In this document: in pieces, positions 34,645-43,288 of the stretch
Numbering within the stretch: the stretch's first letter is position 1
Layout of the letters: each line of letters starts with the position of its first letter
NCBI RefSeq assembly: GCF_016464365.1
Contig: NZ_JADCUC010000001.1
Coordinates: 682,001-746,000 of the forward strand
Source: Sandaracinobacteroides hominis
GTDB lineage: Bacteria; Pseudomonadota; Alphaproteobacteria; Sphingomonadales; Sphingomonadaceae
Direction of reading: 5' to 3'
Length of the DNA stretch: 64,000 nt
Notes under the pieces: model-generated
Told to the model about the DNA's origin: nothing
Database searches by the model: none
What the model saw: the letters and a program-made list of their open reading frames with translations, nothing else
Translations under genes and position numbers: made by a program

Positions 34645-35231
34645 GCTGCGGCCTCTAGACTTTGAAACTCTGCGGTCAAGCGCGACAGAGTGTCTTGCAG
34701 CCATGCATCGAACTCAGGACCCTCCCATGCGCGGTAGTTGCCTTCGGCATAGGCAAGGCCGTTTCGATAGTAAAACAAGGCGTTCAGCCGGTTAGCCACC
34801 CAGCTATTGGCCGTGCGGATCACTTTTGCAGGGCTGCCCACCACGACCGAATTGGGCGGAACAATGGTGCCGTCCTTCACATAGGCGTGCTGGCCGACGA
34901 TGGAATTGTCGCCGATGTGACTGCCGCCATAGATGGTCGCGTTGATCCCCACGAGCACATTGTTGCCGATGGTGGATCCGTGAATCGTCGCGTGGTGGGT
35001 GATGGAGCAATGCGATCCGATCACCACGGGTTGGCCCGGATCGGTGTGGATCATCACGAAATCCTGGACGTTGGTGTAGGCGCCGATTTCGACATGCGCC
35101 GCCTCGCAGCGGATGACGGCGTTGCACCAGATGCTGCTGCCCTCGCCCAACCGCACCTTGCCATAGATGGCGGCGGAGGGATGGACGAAGGCGGCGGCGG
35201 AAAGATCGAGGTCGCTGTTTCCGTTTGTCAT
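34641..35231 (-). CDS. gamma carbonic anhydrase-like hexapeptide protein
   Basis: A 196-residue left-handed beta-helix protein of the YrdA/gamma-CA family. The metal-ligand histidines are in DFVMIHTD and in CSITHHATIHGSTIGNNVLV. A C-terminal helix follows (about residues 150-196). It binds Zn or Fe; carbonic anhydrase activity is proven for only a few relatives. It is the upstream partner of DUF4170. Confidence 0.92.
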   Translation of the reverse strand: MTNGNSDLDLSAAAFVHPSAAIYGKVRLGEGSSIWCNAVIRCEAAHVEIGAYTNVQDFVMIHTDPGQPVVIGSHCSITHHATIHGSTIGNNVLVGINATIYGGSHIGDNSIVGQHAYVKDGTIVPPNSVVVGSPAKVIRTANSWVANRLNALFYYRNGLAYAEGNYRAWEGPEFDAWLQDTLSRLTAEFQSLEAAA

Positions 35232-35241
35232 GCCGGGAAGG

Positions 35242-35895
35242 CTATTTGGACTTCTTCATAAAGTCCACGAGCGCGTCGAAGCCGTTCTTTTCGATATAGG
35301 CGCTGAAGTCGGCTTCCTGTGTAAGCGCGACGTTCACGCCGTTGACGGTGATGTTGTTCACCAGCGGCTTCGCACCTCCCTTCACGGCCCAGGTGGCGTC
35401 GATCGGCTTGCCGCCCTTGGGATCGGTGATGCGAGTCACGACATCCACATCGCCGCGATTTCCGCGCGGGACCGTGCGGACGATCGTAACCTTCGACGAG
35501 GCAAAATCATAAAGCCGGTCGCTATAGGTGTTGATCAGGAAGTCGGGCAGCGCCTGACGATAAGCGGTCAGCTGCGCGTCGGTCAGCTTGATCGGGCTGT
35601 TCGGCGCACGATAGCGGCGGATGAGCCGCAAGCCCGCTTCATCGACGGCGAAATTGTTGCGCAGCAGGGCGCGGAACTTGGTGCGCGCCTGGTCCTTCGT
35701 AAGGCTCTTGTCGCGCAGGACGACGAAGGCATCCGCCGCCAGCTTGTCGATGAAGGCAGCTGCTGCCTTCTGCTGGTCCGGCGTCGCCGCGCCGGCTGGC
35801 GCTTGCTGCGCGCTGGCGGGGACGGCAACGAGAGCAGTGGCTCCGATCGAAGCGGCGCCAAGAACGAGCGACATGGCAGAAACCAGATGCTTCAA
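35242..35895 (-). CDS. MlaC/Ttg2D-like phospholipid-binding periplasmic protein
   Basis: A 217-residue secreted protein of the MlaC (Tol_tol_Ttg2) family, which carries phospholipid between outer and inner membrane. The signal peptide ends ...VPASAQQ, followed by the helical start FIDKLAADAFVVLRDKSLTK and the family strand segment DVDVVTRITDPKGGKPID. I start it at a TTG (35895) with GGGAG seven bases upstream, giving a positively charged n-region. No MlaD/E/F genes are nearby. Relatives also serve as hopanoid-transport (HpnM) proteins. Confidence 0.87.
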   Translation of the reverse strand: MKHLVSAMSLVLGAASIGATALVAVPASAQQAPAGAATPDQQKAAAAFIDKLAADAFVVLRDKSLTKDQARTKFRALLRNNFAVDEAGLRLIRRYRAPNSPIKLTDAQLTAYRQALPDFLINTYSDRLYDFASSKVTIVRTVPRGNRGDVDVVTRITDPKGGKPIDATWAVKGGAKPLVNNITVNGVNVALTQEADFSAYIEKNGFDALVDFMKKSK

Positions 35896-36006
35896 CAGAA
35901 ACTCCCAAGATGAAGGCGGCCCGCCCCCACACCTGCAGGGACGGGCGGCCAAGGCTTTGCGATACAGGCCCTTTCCGGGCGCTGAATGCGATGTTCATGC
36001 ACGCGT

Positions 36007-36729
36007 TCAGGCGCGCGGCTTGCGATGCGGCATCAGGGCGCCGATCAGCGCACCTGCGGCAAGCGCCGCAATCACCACCATGGCCGGATTCTCCTGCGGC
36101 TGCTTCTTCGCCCAGGTACCGGCCTCTCCGGCGGCTTCACGGGCGCGTTCAGCTGCTTCACGCGCATACTCGGCCGCCTCATGTGCCTTTTCCCGTGCGA
36201 TTTCAGCAGCTTCCGATGCCTTCTCCCGCGCGGCGTCGGAAAGCTCGGCCGCGCGGTGGCGCGCGGAATAATAGGCTTCACCGGCCTTGTCGCCCAGGTT
36301 GTGCGCTTCGCCCTTCACCTTGGACCAGGTTTCGGTAGCCTTGGCGCTCAGCGTGTCTTCCAAATCGCTCATCTCGGGAGCCTCCATGTCGTAAGCTGCG
36401 TAAAGTGGAACGGTCTTGCGCCGGGTCGAGTACCAGACCGCTGCCGCCGAAAGCAGCGCGGCCGCGGCGCCACCCAGCACCATTCCGCGATTGTCCTTTG
36501 CCCATCCAATGCTGTCGTGAACCAGGTCTTCGGCCACGCTCACCATATTGTCCGTCACGCGATCCACCTCTTCCCAGGCCCGCTCCTTGGCTTCCGTCCA
36601 CAGGTTTGCTGGCCGCATCCGCACGGAAAGTTCATCCAGGTTTCCGTCCAGCCGTACCCGGCGGGCGAGTGCCTCTGCCTCCAGTTGCGCGGCTGTCAGC
36701 CGGTCTGCTGCATCCTCAAGCTTTGTCAT
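36007..36729 (-). CDS. DUF3618-like / YtxH-like membrane protein
   Basis: A 240-residue protein with an amphipathic helical N part (residues 1-75), a membrane segment (about 82-98, GMVLGGAAAALLSAAAV), a long Ala/Glu/Lys helix of the LEA or YtxH type (about 130-205, REKASEAAEIAREKAHEAAE) and a second membrane segment (about 217-233, MVVIAALAAGALIGALM). Its start overlaps the holin-like gene by 14 bp. It probably works on the cell envelope together with the next two genes. No enzyme motif is present. Confidence 0.8.
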   Translation of the reverse strand: MTKLEDAADRLTAAQLEAEALARRVRLDGNLDELSVRMRPANLWTEAKERAWEEVDRVTDNMVSVAEDLVHDSIGWAKDNRGMVLGGAAAALLSAAAVWYSTRRKTVPLYAAYDMEAPEMSDLEDTLSAKATETWSKVKGEAHNLGDKAGEAYYSARHRAAELSDAAREKASEAAEIAREKAHEAAEYAREAAERAREAAGEAGTWAKKQPQENPAMVVIAALAAGALIGALMPHRKPRA

Positions 36730-37192
36730 TCACTCCATCCTGTTGCAGTTCGACCGGCGCCGCCCGCGCGGAAATCTTGCCAAGGTCACGCGACATGCGG
36801 CCAAGGCTGTGGTCCGGAAGCAGGCTGGTGCCGGAAAGGCCGTCGATGCCGGCGCGAAGCAGGATGAACCCGATCAACCCGCACACGGCCATCACCAGCA
36901 GCAGCGCCCACAGCAAGCCGATCCAGGCAGCGAGGGCAACGACCGCCGCCACCGTTGCGAAGATCACCGCCAGCGACAGGAACAGCGCGCCTGCGCCGAT
37001 CTTCGCAGACTGGCGGCCTATCTGGTTGACGTTGCTGGAAATCTCCAGTCGCGCCAACCGTGCCTCGGTGCGAACCAGACCACCCGCATCGGCGAAAACC
37101 TCGATCCAGGTATCGACGATCGAGCGTCGCGGCTGCGCGACGCTCGTCTCGTCGGGAACTGGCTCAGGCCCGGTTGTCACCAGACCCGCCAC
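36716..37192 (-). CDS. YqjE-like phage-holin-superfamily membrane protein
   Basis: A 158-residue protein with two adjacent membrane helices (about 62-84 and 88-110) and a conserved helix LVRTEARLARLEISSNVNQI before them, the Phage_holin_3_6 (YqjE) pattern. Despite the family name these are host proteins without lysis genes. It lies between a DUF883-like and a YtxH-like gene, overlapping both, much like yqjC-yqjD-yqjE in enterobacteria. Confidence 0.85.
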   Translation of the reverse strand: MAGLVTTGPEPVPDETSVAQPRRSIVDTWIEVFADAGGLVRTEARLARLEISSNVNQIGRQSAKIGAGALFLSLAVIFATVAAVVALAAWIGLLWALLLVMAVCGLIGFILLRAGIDGLSGTSLLPDHSLGRMSRDLGKISARAAPVELQQDGVNDKA

Positions 37193-37640
37193 CCTTGAGG
37201 AACCGGGCGAGGGCGAAACCGATCAGCGCCGCGGCGCCTACGGCAATGGCCGGGTTCTGCCGCACGGCGTTGCGGGCATCGTCGGCGAGTTCCTCGATGT
37301 CCTTGTCGCGCAGCTTGGTTGAGAAGCTGTCGAGCCCATCGGCTGCCTTGCGTGCATAGGAAGCGGTCTTGGCGCTGCCGCTGTCGGTGCCGTCGTCTAG
37401 CTTGCCGGCCATCTGGCGTGCAGCGTCGGCGAGACCATGCAGCGCATCCGAGGCATAGCCCTTGCCGCTGTTGGCGGCCGACTTGGCGCCGCTACCGGCC
37501 TTTTCGGCGAGAATTGCGACATCGTCCTTCACTTCGACAATGACCTCCGAAGCCTTGTCGCCTACCTTTCTTGCGGTTCGAGAGGTCTTTCCAGCCAGAT
37601 CATCCGCTACGTCGGTGATCGTCTTGCCAGTTATTGCCAT
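37164..37640 (-). CDS. DUF883/YqjD-like membrane protein
   Basis: A 158-residue protein. The N part is a hydrophilic helix (residues 1-125), and the C end is a Gly/Ala membrane helix (about 131-149, PAIAVGAAALIGFALARFLK), as in YqjD/ElaB, which bind ribosomes at the membrane in stationary phase. I start it at 37640 (MAITGKTITDVAD), since the sequence upstream is not family-like. It is first in the three-gene operon. Confidence 0.85.
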   Translation of the reverse strand: MAITGKTITDVADDLAGKTSRTARKVGDKASEVIVEVKDDVAILAEKAGSGAKSAANSGKGYASDALHGLADAARQMAGKLDDGTDSGSAKTASYARKAADGLDSFSTKLRDKDIEELADDARNAVRQNPAIAVGAAALIGFALARFLKGGGSGDNRA

Positions 37641-37754
37641 TTGCCCGGTCCTTCCTGATTTGCTGCCCGCCACCTGACGGCGTCGGGTTGCGGAAACCTC
37701 TCTCGCCCTCCCATCTGGGAAAGCCATTTGCTCCGGGCAACCCCCGGGGCAAAC

Positions 37755-37778
37755 AATCTGCCCCGGAAGAGGCAGATT
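37755..37778 (-). terminator. hairpin after the thiolase gene
   Basis: AATCTGCC and GGCAGATT form an 8-bp perfect stem with an 8-nt loop directly past the thiolase stop, followed on the minus strand by GTTTGCCCC. The T tract is weak, so termination is plausible but not certain. Confidence 0.55.
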
Positions 37779-37779
37779 T

Positions 37780-38958
37780 TCAAAGCACTTCGAACAGACC
37801 GGCCGCGCCCATGCCGCCCCCGACGCACATGGTTACAACCACATGCTTCACGCCGCGACGACGCCCTTCGATCAGGGCATGGCCGACCAGACGTGCGCCC
37901 GACATCCCGAACGGGTGGCCGATCGAAATGGCGCCGCCATTCACGTTCAGCCTGTCCATCGGAATGCCAAGCACATCCGCCGAATACAGGACCTGAACCG
38001 CGAAAGCCTCGTTGAGTTCCCACAGGCCGATGTCGTCCACCTTGAGACCATGCTGTTTCAGCAGCTTCGGCACGGCATAGATGGGGCCGATGCCCATTTC
38101 GTCCGGCTCCAGCCCGGCGACGGCCATCCCCATATAGCGGCCAAGCGGTGCAAGCCCGCGACGCGATGCCTCACCCGCTTCCATGAGCACGGCAGCCGAT
38201 GCGCCATCGGAAAGCTGGCTGGCGTTGCCAGCGGTTATGTTCATGCCCGGGCCGCGCACCGGCTGCAGACCCTTCAGCCCCTCCAGCGTGGTCTCCGGCC
38301 GGTTGCCTTCATCCTTGGTGAGGGTGATCACATGCTCGGAGACTTCCTTCGTCTCCTTGTTGACCATCTTCATTGTCGCGGTGACGGGGATGATCTCGTC
38401 GTCGAACTTGCCGGCCTGCTGGGCGGCCGCCGTGCGCATCTGCGACTGGAAGGCATATTCATCCTGCCGGTCGCGGCTGACACCATAGCGTTTGGCGACC
38501 GTTTCGGCGGTGTCGATCATCGGCATGTAGATGGCGTTATGCATGGCCACCAGTTCCATGTCGGCCTCCACGCGGAACTTGTCGTTCTGCACGGTGGAGA
38601 GCGAATCCACGCCAGCGCCGACGGCGATCTGCATGCCGTCGACGATGATCTGCTTGGCGGCAGTCGCAATCGCCATAAGCCCCGAAGAACATTGCCGATC
38701 AATGGTCTGGCCGGAAACGGTGACCGGCAGCCCTGCCCGCAGCAGCGCCAGCCGCCCGATGTTCGGCGCGCCGGAGCCCTGGGTGAGAACGCAGCCCATC
38801 ACCACATCGTCGATTTCGGGCCCATCGAGCCTGGCGCGCTCTACCGCGGCCTTCACCGCATGGCTGGCCAGCGTGGGCGTCAGCGTGGCGTTGAAGGCGC
38901 CGCGATGCGCCTTGCCGATCGGCGTGCGGGCGGTTGAAACGATGACAGCGTCGCGCAT
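37780..38958 (-). CDS. acetyl-CoA C-acyltransferase (thiolase)
   Basis: A 392-residue thiolase that cleaves 3-ketoacyl-CoA or condenses acyl-CoAs. Nucleophile Cys90 is in [12 protein letters not shown], the catalytic His in [17 protein letters not shown], and the second Cys in [15 protein letters not shown]. Length and motifs are complete. Specificity (degradative FadA-like versus acetoacetyl-CoA) cannot be fixed from sequence. It follows the MaoC gene in the same direction with a 48-bp gap. Confidence 0.95.
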   Translation of the reverse strand: MRDAVIVSTARTPIGKAHRGAFNATLTPTLASHAVKAAVERARLDGPEIDDVVMGCVLTQGSGAPNIGRLALLRAGLPVTVSGQTIDRQCSSGLMAIATAAKQIIVDGMQIAVGAGVDSLSTVQNDKFRVEADMELVAMHNAIYMPMIDTAETVAKRYGVSRDRQDEYAFQSQMRTAAAQQAGKFDDEIIPVTATMKMVNKETKEVSEHVITLTKDEGNRPETTLEGLKGLQPVRGPGMNITAGNASQLSDGASAAVLMEAGEASRRGLAPLGRYMGMAVAGLEPDEMGIGPIYAVPKLLKQHGLKVDDIGLWELNEAFAVQVLYSADVLGIPMDRLNVNGGAISIGHPFGMSGARLVGHALIEGRRRGVKHVVVTMCVGGGMGAAGLFEVL

Positions 38959-39006
38959 GATATTCTCTCCCCGGATCCAAGTTGGCGTAGCTTTGCGACG
39001 CCCCGA

Positions 39007-39465
39007 TTACACATAAGCCAGCGTGACCCACTCGGCGGCGAGCGCGGGCTTGTCCTCGCCCTCGATCTCCACCTTCACCTCCACCGTCGTCATGAACGCG
39101 CCCGGTGAACGCTCCACCACATCGACCATCCTGAAGTTGCCGCGAACCTTCTTGCCGCTCTTCACCGGCGCCAGGAAGCGAAGCGAATTGAGGCCATAGT
39201 TCACGCCCATCTTCGTGCCCTCGATTCCGGGCATCACATCATAGGCCATCGCCGACAGCAGCGAGAGCGTCAGATAGCCGTGGGCGATGGTGGTCCCGAA
39301 CGGCGTCTGCCTGGCGAGTTCCGGGTTCACGTGAATGAACTGGTGGTCGCCTGTCACCTCGGCGAACTTGTCGATGCGACCCTGATCCACGAGAATCCAT
39401 TCGGAAACACCCAGGTCCTTGCCCTTCAGAGCCAGATAGTCGGCAACCGGCAAACCACGTCCCAT
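39007..39465 (-). CDS. MaoC-like hydratase/dehydratase
   Basis: A 152-residue single hot-dog-domain protein with the hydratase 2 motif FAEVTGDHQFIHVNPELAR and PFGTTIAHGYLTLSLLS. The Asp-His pair (D of TGD and following H) is the catalytic dyad. It hydrates trans-2-enoyl-CoA to the R-3-hydroxyacyl form. The ATG has GAGGGAG upstream. Its neighbours, a thiolase and an acyl-CoA-type crotonase further left, fit fatty-acid or polyhydroxyalkanoate metabolism. Confidence 0.92.
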   Translation of the reverse strand: MGRGLPVADYLALKGKDLGVSEWILVDQGRIDKFAEVTGDHQFIHVNPELARQTPFGTTIAHGYLTLSLLSAMAYDVMPGIEGTKMGVNYGLNSLRFLAPVKSGKKVRGNFRMVDVVERSPGAFMTTVEVKVEIEGEDKPALAAEWVTLAYV

Positions 39466-39491
39466 GATTTCACTCCCTCGAAGCCAGTGCT

Positions 39492-40739
39492 TCAGCCCTT
39501 CTTCGCGGCAGTCCCGGTCTTGGCCGGACTGTCGGCGGGCGGCACGTGCCAACCCTTGGTCGGATATGGCGGGGCTATCAACCCATCAACTCCGCCAACA
39601 AAGCTCATCTGGGTTGGATAGGCGAACTGGATGTTCCGGCTGGCGAATTCGCGGATGATGGCGAGCGCCACGCTGTGCCGCGCGTTGGCCATGGCGTCGA
39701 AATCGGGCTTCGCGACATGGAACACCATCTCGAAATCCAGCGAGGATGCATTGAAAAGAACGAAATGCGCGCGATCGAACCGGCAATCCGCCACGCCGTT
39801 CACGATCTTTTCCAGAATGGCCGGGATTTCATCGAGCACATCCGGAGGGGTCTGGTAGATGAGCTGCAGCGTCATCAACACCCGTCGTTCGTCGAACTGG
39901 GCTAGATTGTTGATCTGCTGGTTCAGAAGCTGGGCATTCGACATCACCACGATCTCGCCCGAAATCGCCCTCAGCCGCGTCGTCTTCAGGCCGATATGCT
40001 CCACCTTGCCCACGGCTCCCTGCGGCCCGCCGACCTGGATGGTGTCCCCGCGTACGAAGGGGCGGTCCATCAGGATGGAAAGCGCCGCGAACAGGTCCGA
40101 GAATATGCCCTGCGCGGCGAGACCGATGGCGATCCCGCCCACGCCAAGACCGGCGATCAACGCCGTGACGTTCACGCCCAGGTTATCGAGCAGGATGATG
40201 CCCGCGACACCCCAGACCACCACGTTGATGATGACCGACAAGACGCCCACGGCAGAGGTCATCGACGGATCGGCATGCTCGTCTGCGGCCTTGCGTTCCA
40301 CCAGCGCGAGGAGGAATTCGCGAATCCAGAACGCCCCCTGCACAGCTGCGCCGATGGTGAAGAGGACATTGACCAGCGCAGACCATGCGCCCGGCCCGCC
40401 AAAGAAGGCGATGACAATCTTTGCCGACAGTATGACCAGGAAGAAGCTGCGGGTCTTGGCGAGAACCTTGAACGCCACCCAGCTCCAGGTGCCGAATACC
40501 GCCGTGCGCGAAAGCCGCTTCCGCGCCCAGCCACGCAACACGACCAGTACGGAATAGAGGATCAGGCCCACCGCTATCCCGGCGAGCGCCCCCAGGCTGT
40601 CGGTGCGGAACCAATGGTAGATTTCGCGCGTCAGCTCCTCTGCCTGCTGCGGAAAACTTTCTATGTCTTTGCCCGCCTTCTTGATCAGATCAGGCGAGTT
40701 GGGTGCGGCCGTTTGCGAAGGCGAAGAAATGAAAGGCAT
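39492..40739 (-). CDS. mechanosensitive ion channel of the MscS family
   Basis: A 415-residue channel with an amphipathic N part, four membrane segments (about residues 48-70, 90-115, 130-150 and 170-190), the MscS pore helix ALIAGLGVGGIAIGLAAQGI and the following beta-domain (DTIQVGGPQGAVGKVEHIGL). It opens under membrane tension to release solutes. It is upstream of maoC with a 26-bp gap, possibly one transcript. Confidence 0.95.
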   Translation of the reverse strand: MPFISSPSQTAAPNSPDLIKKAGKDIESFPQQAEELTREIYHWFRTDSLGALAGIAVGLILYSVLVVLRGWARKRLSRTAVFGTWSWVAFKVLAKTRSFFLVILSAKIVIAFFGGPGAWSALVNVLFTIGAAVQGAFWIREFLLALVERKAADEHADPSMTSAVGVLSVIINVVVWGVAGIILLDNLGVNVTALIAGLGVGGIAIGLAAQGIFSDLFAALSILMDRPFVRGDTIQVGGPQGAVGKVEHIGLKTTRLRAISGEIVVMSNAQLLNQQINNLAQFDERRVLMTLQLIYQTPPDVLDEIPAILEKIVNGVADCRFDRAHFVLFNASSLDFEMVFHVAKPDFDAMANARHSVALAIIREFASRNIQFAYPTQMSFVGGVDGLIAPPYPTKGWHVPPADSPAKTGTAAKKG

Positions 40740-40800
40740 GGGGCGCTGTCTAGCCGCTGCCCCCTAGCCGAGGCAAATCATTGCCATTAATCCGCTATCC

Positions 40801-41577
40801 ATGCCCGTACCCAACGAATTCCAAACTGCAGACGGAAATCCTCCGATCGCCCTCATCACGGGGGGAGCCAAGCGCATCGGCGCGGCATTCTGCCGGGCGC
40901 TGGCAGAGGATGGATTTCGCGTCGCCATCCACTGCAATCGGTCGCGGGCCGAGGCCGACGAGCTTGCCGCCGAGCTTCCGGGCGAGCCGATCGTACTGCA
41001 GGCAGATCTGGCCAGCCCGGATATCGGCGCGCTGCTGGTGGACGCGCTTCCCGCACCGCCGCACCTGCTCCTCAACAACGCCTCGCTTTTCGAAGAGGAC
41101 AGCCTGCAAACGCTCGATCTGGAACTGTGGCAGCGGCACATGGCGGTGAACCTGCTGGCGCCGACACTGCTGGTACAAGCCTTTCAACGCCGCCTGCCCG
41201 GCGATGCGCGCGGGCTGATCGTGAATCTTTCAGATGCGAAGCTGGCGGCGCCGAACCCGGACTTCTTCAGCTACACCGTTTCCAAGATCGGGCTGGCGGG
41301 CCTTACCGAGCTTTCCGCCCGCACGCTCGCCCCCCGCATTCGCGTCAACGCCATTGCGCCGGCGGTGACGCTGGTTTCCGGGCCGCAATCGCGCGCCAAC
41401 TTCGAAAAGGCGCATGTGCTCAATCCGCTGGGCCGCGGCGTACATGTCGACGACCTGGTCCGTGCCCTGCGCTATCTTGTCGCGACGCCCACCATAACCG
41501 GGGAAACGCTGCGGCTGGACAGCGGACAACGCTTTCTCGCGCTTCCGCGAGATGTCGCCTATATGGTGCAGCCATGA
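40801..41577 (+). CDS. folM: pteridine reductase-type short-chain dehydrogenase (FolM-like)
   Basis: A 258-residue SDR. The cofactor motif is TGGAKRIG (residues 20-27), the TGx3RxG form of pteridine reductases instead of TGxxxGxG. Catalytic Tyr158 and Lys162 are in YTVSK. At the position 13 before Tyr, where most SDRs have Ser, there is Asp145, as in PTR1. It probably reduces dihydrobiopterin, dihydromonapterin or dihydrofolate with NADPH. The stop overlaps the folB-like start (ATGA), which strongly supports a pterin role. Confidence 0.88.
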   Translation: MPVPNEFQTADGNPPIALITGGAKRIGAAFCRALAEDGFRVAIHCNRSRAEADELAAELPGEPIVLQADLASPDIGALLVDALPAPPHLLLNNASLFEEDSLQTLDLELWQRHMAVNLLAPTLLVQAFQRRLPGDARGLIVNLSDAKLAAPNPDFFSYTVSKIGLAGLTELSARTLAPRIRVNAIAPAVTLVSGPQSRANFEKAHVLNPLGRGVHVDDLVRALRYLVATPTITGETLRLDSGQRFLALPRDVAYMVQP

Positions 41578-41972
41578 CCGTCATACCCCTGAACGAAGGC
41601 CGCCAGCCGCGGCTGCAGCCGCGCACGCACGAAATCCTGCTGGAGGATCTGACGCTGGATGCCGACATCGGCTTCCACGATTTCGAGATCGGAACGCCGC
41701 AACGCCTGCTGGCAACCGTGCACGTCCGCCTCGATATGGCACACTGGCCGCAGAGCGACACGCAGGAAGCGTCGTGGAACTATGACGTCCTGCGCACGCA
41801 TGTGAAGCGGCTGGTCGAGGGGCGGCGGTTCAACCTGCAGGAAACGCTGGCGCAGGAGATTTTCGACATGATCGCCGCCGAGCCCGGGGTGATCGGCCTC
41901 ACGGTCACACTGCGCAAGCCGGACGTCTATCCGGACGCGAAGGCCGTTGGCGTCATTCTTTCCAGCGACTGA
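41574..41972 (+). CDS. folB: dihydroneopterin aldolase-like protein (FolB family)
   Basis: A 132-residue tunnelling-fold protein with the FolB pattern ILLEDLTLDADIGFHDFEIG near residue 22 and RFNLQETLAQEIF near 83. It converts dihydroneopterin to hydroxymethyl-dihydropterin, or epimerises it, in folate synthesis. It is translationally coupled to the pteridine reductase gene. It is slightly longer than E. coli FolB because of an N-terminal extension. Confidence 0.85.
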   Translation: MTVIPLNEGRQPRLQPRTHEILLEDLTLDADIGFHDFEIGTPQRLLATVHVRLDMAHWPQSDTQEASWNYDVLRTHVKRLVEGRRFNLQETLAQEIFDMIAAEPGVIGLTVTLRKPDVYPDAKAVGVILSSD

Positions 41973-41978
41973 TCCCGA

Positions 41979-42824
41979 TCAGCCCTGCGGAACCGTCCGT
42001 CCGCAGACGCCTATCGACGTGCGGGCGGCAGCATAGTCCGCCGACAGCGCCGGGTTGGCTGCAAGCGAGGCCGGCAGTGCACGCGGCATGCCGCAGGCCA
42101 ACCCACGCCACAGCAGGGTCTGGCGTTGCACGGGAGCTGCGCGATCCACAAGGTCGCCCGTTGCGACGCGCACTGTCGGCTCTGTCCCGGCTGTTCTGCT
42201 TACCACCAGTGTCAGCGGGCGCCCGCCTTCGGTAGACAGGAAGAACTGGCTTTCGGAACGGCCGGGCACGTCGCCCTCGCTGTGGAACCCGTCCTTTACC
42301 GCCGTCACCATCAGCCCTTGCGCGGCGGGCTTCAGCGCTTCGGCCAGGATCGATCTGACCGTTGCCTCCGAAGCCCCGCTCCAGGGCTGCTGTGCATGCG
42401 CGGCGGTAAGCCGCAGGGGCTGAACAGATGGATCGCCGCCGCCAGTCATCGGGCTGCCGAACACCAGCACGGGAAGCGCCTTCGAAAAGGGGGCTCGGCC
42501 CCTGGCGTCTGCTTCACCCTGCCACAGCCAGGCGGCCGCCGCCGGAAGTACAGACGGCGATTTCAGCGCAGCGGTCAATCTTGCCGTTACAAGGGCGCGA
42601 ACCTGACCGGGGGGCACGTCCGGCGCCTGCTTGCGGCCCAGCCGGTCCACATCGTCTACCGTCGCCGAAAGGATGACCGGGCTTGCCAGCACCAGATCTG
42701 CCCAGTCCGTCCAGGAAAGCGGCGCGGTCTGCGGCGTCGCGGCAGGTTTGGGCTGCGCCACGGCAGAAGTGGAGCTCGCAAGCAATAAAATGCCCGCCAA
42801 AAGCCGAAAATCAGGGATAATCAT
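41979..42824 (-). CDS. secreted protein of unknown function
   Basis: A 281-residue protein with a signal peptide (residues 1-23, ...STSAVAQPK) and a soluble body with no motif I recognise. A C-terminal GVCG may pair with an upstream Cys (LACGMPRALP) as a disulfide. The stop is 6 bp from the folB stop, so the two genes converge. Probably a conserved sphingomonad protein, but this cannot be verified here. Confidence 0.7.
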   Translation of the reverse strand: MIIPDFRLLAGILLLASSTSAVAQPKPAATPQTAPLSWTDWADLVLASPVILSATVDDVDRLGRKQAPDVPPGQVRALVTARLTAALKSPSVLPAAAAWLWQGEADARGRAPFSKALPVLVFGSPMTGGGDPSVQPLRLTAAHAQQPWSGASEATVRSILAEALKPAAQGLMVTAVKDGFHSEGDVPGRSESQFFLSTEGGRPLTLVVSRTAGTEPTVRVATGDLVDRAAPVQRQTLLWRGLACGMPRALPASLAANPALSADYAAARTSIGVCGRTVPQG

Positions 42825-43288
42825 GCCCCCGGGCTACACGAAAAGCGGTTGCGACTGGAAGTGGTGAGCGTTATCAAAGTTCGTCCGGGTCGCAGTTTTC
42901 GCGGTCTGGCCATGTGCGTGCCAGAGGATAATACCGGGCATTGGGCCAAAAGAGCCGTCGCGCAGTTGGGCCGGATTGTGGCAATATCGTGTTGCAGCCC
43001 GGCAAGGTCACCCGGTAAGGGGGCACGTCCGAATCGGATGTTCCTTCGGTTTTGGGGTTTGGGGACCCCAAGCATTGAGTGGGCCCCTTCGACTGGGTGG
43101 GTCTGGGATTTGCCGGCTGGTGTCCGGTGCTTGGAAGGCTGGCAGTTTTCGCCGGTTTTTCGGGACGGGGTGCCGGGCAAGGGATCGGATGGCCTCTGCG
43201 GATCGCGCTACCAGCGCACATGTCCGGAGGCATGAGTTTAGGCAGGCAGCCTTTGTTGGCTGCAGCGTGAGGGAGTGGCACTGAGCCT
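42825..43288. other. 464-bp non-coding region upstream of tonB
   Basis: No gene is recognisable on either strand. The stretch is G-rich and contains TTGGGGACCCCAA (43059-43071), a 6-bp-arm palindrome, and TTGGGG written twice. It must carry the promoters of tonB (rightward) and of the secreted protein gene (leftward). A long transcribed leader for tonB is possible. No known riboswitch pattern was seen. Confidence 0.4.

Noticed and set aside
36716-37192. Phage holin, hence a prophage remnant
   Set aside because: The family name is misleading: the YqjE type is a host membrane protein, and no lysis, capsid or integrase gene is near.
42825-43288. Riboswitch or small RNA in the tonB leader
   Set aside because: Only a short 6-bp-arm palindrome was found, no known fold or terminator-antiterminator pair.
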